NCBI RefSeq assembly: GCF_014698035.1
Contig: NZ_JACJSF010000080.1
Location: 1 to 35,547, forward strand
From: Desmonostoc muscorum FACHB-395
GTDB taxonomy: Bacteria; Cyanobacteriota; Cyanobacteriia; Cyanobacteriales; Nostocaceae
Direction: 5' to 3'
DNA length: 35,547 bases
Made by a program: the position numbers and the translations under genes. Of this stretch, positions 31,233 through 35,547 are shown piece by piece. Numbering within the stretch: the stretch's first letter is position 1; every line of letters starts with the position of its first letter. The notes under the pieces are model-generated. The model saw only the letters and a program-made list of their open reading frames with translations. It had not been told where the DNA came from and made no database searches.

Positions 31233-34200
31233 ATGGTTAACAGTTCTGAAGGCGATATAAATATTGGGTTTAATGTCCAGTGTATTTCTGAATACGACTT
31301 TTTTTCTGACAGTAATTTTGAGGACATTCATTGTCGTCCACTGAAAACAGACTCTCCCTACTTAGGATTAAAAACTTTTGAAATTAAAGATAAAGACAAA
31401 TTTTTTGGTCGGGAGAAGTGGATTGCTAATCTGAGCGATCGCTTAAACCAAGATAATGTACTTTTGCTTTTAGGAGCATCAGATAGTGGCAAATCATCAT
31501 TGATTCGGGCAGGTTTAATTCCTTATTTAGGATCTAATAAAAATTCATTAATTAATATAAGTTTTCACCCAGATGAAAGTCCTTTTAAATCTCTTTATCA
31601 GTGTCTTGCTTCTACTTATGGTAAAAAATCGCCAATAGCGGATATTGCTAGAGAAATAAAAGAAAATACTCTAATTAAAATTGTCACATTCCTCAAACAA
31701 GATTATCAATATATTCTAATTTTTATTGACCAATTTGAAGAACTATTTACAAAAACTCAAAAACCGGAACGCGATAAATTTGTTGCTAGTCTCTTTCAAC
31801 TGTTCCAGCAGCAGGATAGCTCTGTCAAAATTGTTTTAACAATGCGGTCTGATTTTTTGGATAAATTTAGTGAGTATCCCCAACTTGCAAAGATCCACGA
31901 TCGCTATAGTCGTATACTCACTAGAATGAGCGACGGAGAATTAAAGTTAGCGATCGCTGAACCTGCTGCTAAAAATGGCGTTATCTTTGAACAAGGATTA
32001 GTTGAGCAAATTATTCATGATTTTCACCAACAAAATGATTATTTACCACTTCTGGCATACACCTTAGATGTACTGTGGGAAAGAGAAAATATTGCAAATC
32101 GGGTTCTGAAGACAAAGACTTATCAAGAACTAAAAGAGCAAACGTTTGGTTATTTAAGTGAACAAGCTAATCAATTTATTAATCCTAGTCTTGGATGGCG
32201 TGATCGCCATTTGAGAGAAAAAGAACAAGAGATTCAAAAGTTAAACCTTGCACTGACTGAATTAAAACTACGCGAACAATCCGCCAGAGTTTTGAATTTA
32301 CTTCCTGTCCAACCGCTAGAGGGTTTGGTGCTGGCAATTCAAACAATGGGTGAGAATTTAGAGAAATATCCAAACCAGCTTCTAGCTCCTGTTTTGGGAA
32401 GCTTAAAGGAAGCAATGAACACACCCACAGAGGCAAATAGCTTGCGCGGACACGAGCAAGAGGTTAATTGTCTAGCCTTTAGTCCTGATGGCAAGTTTAT
32501 TGCTAGTGGCAGTAGCGATTCTACGGTTTGCTTGTGGAATATCATTGGCAATCCTACCGCTCAATTTTTGTTGGGGCACGAGCAAGAGGTTAATTGTCTA
32601 GCTTTTAGTCCTGATGGCAAGTTTATTGTTAGTGGCAGTATTGACGGAATTTTGTGTTTATGGGATCTACAAGGTAATCTCATTACTCAACCTTGGCAGG
32701 GACATGAGGAAGGAGTTATTTCCGTCGCTTTTAGTCCAAATAGCGATGGCTGCGCCAACCCCGGAGGGGTACGCATTGTCAGTGTTGGTTTTGACGGAAC
32801 AGTTTGTTTGTGGGATTTACAAGGTAACGCCATTACTCAACCTTGGCGCGGACACAAGGAAGGAGTTATTTCCGTCGCCTTTAGCCCAAATGGCGATTGC
32901 ATTATCAGTGTTGGTTTTGACGGAACGGTGTGTTTGTGGGATTTACAAGGTAACAGCATTACCCAACCCTGGCACAAACATGAGGCGAAAATTATTTGCG
33001 TCGCCTTTAGCTCTGATAGCAAGTTTATTGTCAGTGGTAGTAGTGATTCTACAGTGCGGTTATGGGACATCCAAGGTAATCCCATCGGTCAACCTTGGCA
33101 CGGGCATGAAGAACATATAAATTCTGTAGCGTTTAGCCCTGATGGCAAGTTTATTATTAGTGGTAGCTGCGATCGCACAATACGCTTATGGAATATCAAT
33201 GGCAACCCCATCACTCAACCTTGGCGGGGACATGAAGGACAGGTTAATTCCCTAGCCTTTAGCCCCGATGGCAAGCTGATTATCAGTGGTGGCGATCGCA
33301 CTGTGCGTTTATGGGAGCTAGATGAAATACTACAAGATCGGGTCATCAGGCGATCGCAGCGCAAATATGAGAATTGGGTCAATTCTGTTACCTTTAGCCC
33401 TGATGGTCTGTGGATTGTCAGTGCCAGCAATGATTCGACAGTGCGCTTGTGGGATATTCACGGCAACCCCATTGGTCAACCTTGGCGCGGACATGAAAAA
33501 GAAGTTAATTCTGTCGCCTTTAGCCCTGATGGTCAGTGGATTATCAGTGCCAGCAATGATTCGACAGTGCGCTTGTGGGATATTCACGGCAACCCCATTG
33601 GTCAACCTTGGCGCGGACATGAAAAAGAAGTCAATTCTGTCACCTTTAGCCCTGATGGTCAGTGGATTATCAGTGCCAGCAATGATTCGACAATCCGCTT
33701 GTGGGATATTCACGGCAACCCCATTGGTCAACCTTGGCGCGGACATGAAAAAGAAGTCAATTCTGTCACCTTTAGCCATGATGGTCAGTGGATTATCAGT
33801 GCCAGCAATGATTCGACAATCCGCTTGTGGGATATTTACGGCAACCCCATTGGTCAACCTTGGCGTGGGCATGAAAAAGAAGTTAATTCTGTCGCCTTTA
33901 GCCCTGATGGTCAGTGGATTGTCAGTGCCAGCAATGATTCGACAGTGTGCTTGTGGGATATTCATGGCAACCCCATTGGTAGACCTTGGCGTGGGCATGA
34001 AAAAGAAGTTAATTCTGTCGCCTTTAGCCCTGATGGTAAGTGGATTGTCAGTGCCAGCAATGATTCGACAGTGTGCTTGTGGGATATTCATGGCAACCCC
34101 ATTGGTAGACCTTGGCGCGGGCATGAGTATTGGGTAAATTCCGCAGCTTTTAGCCCTGATGGTAAACTGATTGTCAGTGGTAGTCTTGATGGAACAGTCC

Positions 34201-34499
34201 GCTTGTGGTACTGTGGGTGGCAAGAATGGTTGCAAGTTTGCTGCAACAGGTTAAATTATCATCCCGTCTTTCAAAATCCTGAAAATGGCAGTGATGTAGA
34301 AATTGCCTACCAAACTTGTCAAAAATATGTATGGAATCCACAATTCCCCAAACAGTTGCACAACCAAGGAGCAGCCAAGCTAAAAGAGAAAGCTTTTTTA
34401 GCAGCTTTAGAGGATTTTAAGCAAGCAGTTCAACTTAATTTCACATCGCACTGGAAAGATCGCCTTGCTTGGCAATCAGTACCCACAGAGAACCAATAA
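31233..34499 (+). CDS. STAND-type NTPase with fourteen WD40 blades
   Basis: 1088 residues; the ATG is 5 nt after AAGGAG. After an N-terminal segment, SPYLGLKTFE...FFGRE leads into a P-loop NTPase (GASDSGKSS, 81-89; Walker B ILIFIDQFEELF, about 160-171), the layout of STAND NTPases that carry WD40 sensors in cyanobacteria. From about 405 to 1010 fourteen WD40 units follow, enough for two seven-bladed propellers. Units 8-13 are almost identical, with a 42-residue period. The C-terminal 70 residues are helical (YQTCQKYVWNPQF, AALEDFKQAVQ) and look like a TPR-like cap. STAND proteins are switches that oligomerise on ligand binding; target and output are unknown here. An extra 8 residues interrupt unit 3, from a repeat insertion. 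Confidence 0.88.
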   Translation: MVNSSEGDINIGFNVQCISEYDFFSDSNFEDIHCRPLKTDSPYLGLKTFEIKDKDKFFGREKWIANLSDRLNQDNVLLLLGASDSGKSSLIRAGLIPYLGSNKNSLINISFHPDESPFKSLYQCLASTYGKKSPIADIAREIKENTLIKIVTFLKQDYQYILIFIDQFEELFTKTQKPERDKFVASLFQLFQQQDSSVKIVLTMRSDFLDKFSEYPQLAKIHDRYSRILTRMSDGELKLAIAEPAAKNGVIFEQGLVEQIIHDFHQQNDYLPLLAYTLDVLWERENIANRVLKTKTYQELKEQTFGYLSEQANQFINPSLGWRDRHLREKEQEIQKLNLALTELKLREQSARVLNLLPVQPLEGLVLAIQTMGENLEKYPNQLLAPVLGSLKEAMNTPTEANSLRGHEQEVNCLAFSPDGKFIASGSSDSTVCLWNIIGNPTAQFLLGHEQEVNCLAFSPDGKFIVSGSIDGILCLWDLQGNLITQPWQGHEEGVISVAFSPNSDGCANPGGVRIVSVGFDGTVCLWDLQGNAITQPWRGHKEGVISVAFSPNGDCIISVGFDGTVCLWDLQGNSITQPWHKHEAKIICVAFSSDSKFIVSGSSDSTVRLWDIQGNPIGQPWHGHEEHINSVAFSPDGKFIISGSCDRTIRLWNINGNPITQPWRGHEGQVNSLAFSPDGKLIISGGDRTVRLWELDEILQDRVIRRSQRKYENWVNSVTFSPDGLWIVSASNDSTVRLWDIHGNPIGQPWRGHEKEVNSVAFSPDGQWIISASNDSTVRLWDIHGNPIGQPWRGHEKEVNSVTFSPDGQWIISASNDSTIRLWDIHGNPIGQPWRGHEKEVNSVTFSHDGQWIISASNDSTIRLWDIYGNPIGQPWRGHEKEVNSVAFSPDGQWIVSASNDSTVCLWDIHGNPIGRPWRGHEKEVNSVAFSPDGKWIVSASNDSTVCLWDIHGNPIGRPWRGHEYWVNSAAFSPDGKLIVSGSLDGTVRLWYCGWQEWLQVCCNRLNYHPVFQNPENGSDVEIAYQTCQKYVWNPQFPKQLHNQGAAKLKEKAFLAALEDFKQAVQLNFTSHWKDRLAWQSVPTENQ
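32748..32774 (+). repeat. 27-bp palindromic repeat inserted in frame in a WD40 blade
   Basis: Compared with the next blade (FSPNGD-C-IISVGFDG), this one reads FSPNSD-GCANPGGVR-IVSVGFDG. The extra DNA, a 27-bp stretch with core accccggaggggt, replaces 3 bp of the neighbouring copy, so the net gain is 24 bp and the frame is kept. The core cccc-gga-gggg is of the same kind as ccccttcgggg in the MITE at 26340. Confidence 0.7.
33379..34134 (+). repeat. 126-bp tandem repeats encoding near-identical WD40 blades
   Basis: Six consecutive units with an exact 126-bp (42-codon) period, for example gatattca at 33453 and 33579. They differ at only a few positions (valine or isoleucine in V/IRLW, R or C, H or Y, Q or R). 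The homogeneity creates long spurious frames on both strands (33322-34137 plus, 33330-34235 minus). It indicates recent amplification or gene conversion. Confidence 0.92.
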
Positions 34500-34536
34500 C
34501 TCGGCCTACGGTTGACAACTGCAATAAAAGTTTTGA

Positions 34537-34998
34537 ATGCATCCTGCACGTTTAGGGACTTTGCGTTCCCGAACTAGTGCTGCATATAAGGGTATCAATA
34601 CCTTGATTCAACGTGAAGGTTCTAAAGATTTCTTTTGGAAGTCCACTATTCGGGATTTGGATGAAAGTGATTGGGAAGAACGCAGACTAGATATTCATCA
34701 CATTTTCCCCAAAAGTTGGTGTGACAAGCAGGGTATTCCCGCATCTCGCTATAACTCTATCCTCAACAAAACTCCAATATCGTTTAAAGCAAATCGCATG
34801 ATTGGCGGTAAAGCTCCAAGTAAATATCTGGTTCAACTTCAAAAGCATGACAGTGTTCAGCTAGACGATGCAGGTATGAATGCAATTCTGGCAACTCATC
34901 AAATCGACGCAATAACACTTCGACAAGACGACTTTGAGGGTTTTATGGCATCGCGTCAAAGGATGATACTTGCCAAAATCGAAACTTATCAACTTTAG
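34537..34998 (+). pseudogene. GmrSD-like (DUF262/DUF1524 type) nuclease, C-terminal HNH remnant
   Basis: 153 residues. The segment RRLDIHHIFPKSWCDKQGIP, then NSILNKTPISFKANRMIGGK and APSKYL is the HNH-type C-terminal domain found in DUF262-containing GmrSD-like restriction endonucleases; the catalytic His pair HHIFP is present. The N-terminal DUF262/ParB-like NTP-dependent part is missing, and a TGA stands in frame immediately before the ATG, so this is a truncated remnant rather than a full enzyme (normally well over 500 residues). It may still fold as an HNH domain. It ends inside the tail of the TnsD remnant on the other strand. Confidence 0.72.
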
Positions 34999-35434
34999 TC
35001 AAATTCACGCCAATCTTACTATATTGAAAACCGCAATCACACTCAAAGGTGCCTATAGGATTTTTTATATAAGAATAGGTCGAATTTAGATCATTGCTTA
35101 AAAGCATCACTAACTTCGTAACCACAGAATGGAGATAGTGTTCGCAAGCAGGATTTAGACAAAGCCAAGGCCCCTTACCAAAAGGTTTATATTTAGATTT
35201 ACGAGCAAAAAATGTTGAAGGCGAATTCCTCAAAAATCTAATCATTAGCAGATGCATTACCGGGTCAAAAAACTCCAAATGCAATCGAAAAATTTTAAAT
35301 AAATTTATGTTATTATTACTGACATTTATACCAAGAGCCTCAAGAAATTCACTTCCATAAAAAGACAAAAATTTCTGTCGTAAACCTTGCTCATATACCT
35401 GACGGTCTAGAGTCGCTAAATTCCTCTTAATCAA
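34943..35434 (-). pseudogene. tnsD: TnsD-family transposition protein remnant
   Basis: About 163 codons without a normal start. QKFLSFYGSEFLEALGINVS, then FFDPVMHLLMIRFLRN, then YKPFGKGPWLCLNPACEHYL and IGTFECDCGFQYSK match the middle of TnsD, the Tn7-type target selector, including its zinc-finger region (CLNPAC, CDCGF). Both the TniQ N-terminal part and the C-terminal part are absent. Homology stops near 35020, where the frame runs out over the end of the nuclease remnant (tail-to-tail overlap 34943-34998). The upstream break coincides with the end of an insertion element at 35441. No TnsA, B or C gene is in the window. Confidence 0.78.
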
Positions 35435-35440
35435 TAAAAC

Positions 35441-35547
35441 CTAGCGTGGCAAAACTTACTAGAGAAGAGCGGAAATCCTGTAATCTTGACCTTGTAGCGA
35501 AATAATGGTGCAAAAACTTGGCAAGAAAAAGTTTAAAACCAGAGGCA
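35441..35547 (+). mobile_element. Left end of an insertion element running out of the window
   Basis: ctagcgtggcaaaacttact (35441-35460) followed by agagaag is nearly identical to the two ends of the element at 525-791. From 35505 an ATG opens a basic reading frame (MVQKLGKKKFKTRG, incomplete), about 64 bp inside the end, as expected for a transposase start. The frame is cut by the window border, so the family cannot be named. The element abuts the broken end of the TnsD remnant. Confidence 0.55.

Noticed and set aside
33379..34134. CRISPR array
   Set aside because: The repeats are 126 bp without spacers and lie inside the WD40 coding sequence. No CRISPR array was seen elsewhere either.
33330..34235. 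301-codon minus-strand frame opposite the WD40 repeats
   Set aside because: It is kept open only by the 126-bp repeat period; the plus-strand frame encodes recognisable WD40 blades.

Overview
The window looks like a chromosome segment from a cyanobacterium, most likely a filamentous, gliding, gas-vacuolate one. The evidence is frequent HIP1 octamers (GCGATCGC), cyanobacterial gas-vesicle proteins (GvpA, C, N, J, K, F, G, V and a W-like protein), a PixJ/PtxD-type seven-GAF photoreceptor operon, and several cyanobacterial MITE families. I cannot name the species. In heterocyst-formers both gas vesicles and phototaxis are hormogonium traits, and here the two gene sets lie side by side on the same strand.

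Layout from left to right. 1-1522 is decayed mobile DNA: a MITE with a 7-bp target duplication, a second inverted-repeat element and an IS4-type transposase tail. 1523-18079, all minus strand, is a chemosensory/phototaxis operon. In transcription order it encodes a PatA-type regulator, CheY, CheW, a seven-GAF soluble MCP, a CheA-REC hybrid kinase, a four-helix-bundle (S23/IVP) protein, a double CheW, a short GAF/MCP-like protein and a second CheA-like protein. The last two are degenerate. The second CheA has lost its phosphorylatable His, its N-box Asn and its G2 box, and the second MCP has an eroded signalling tip. Long purine/pyrimidine inverted repeats sit at most of the wider gene junctions, and the S23 gene lies between two such arms.

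18521-25734 (minus) is the gas-vesicle cluster. In transcription order it is gvpN-gvpJ-gvpK-gvpF, a tandem AAA+ ATPase, a gvpW-like gene, gvpA and gvpC. gvpG is divergent at 25949, and gvpV plus an ArsA/Get3-type tandem ATPase lie further right (28642-30870, minus). GvpC and GvpN both end in a winged-helix-like segment. Between gvpG and gvpV is an AT-rich accessory stretch with MITEs, a possible toxin remnant with its immunity-like partner, and a pentapeptide-repeat protein.

31233-34499 (plus) encodes a STAND-type NTPase with fourteen WD40 blades, six of them almost identical in DNA. The right edge holds remnants of a GmrSD-like nuclease and of TnsD, and then the start of an insertion element that runs out of the window.

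Overall inference: light is sensed by the seven-GAF receptor and passed through CheW/CheA to CheY and the PatA-type output. The degenerate CheA/MCP pair may be a structural or regulatory sub-module of that array. The gvp genes build and dose buoyancy organelles.
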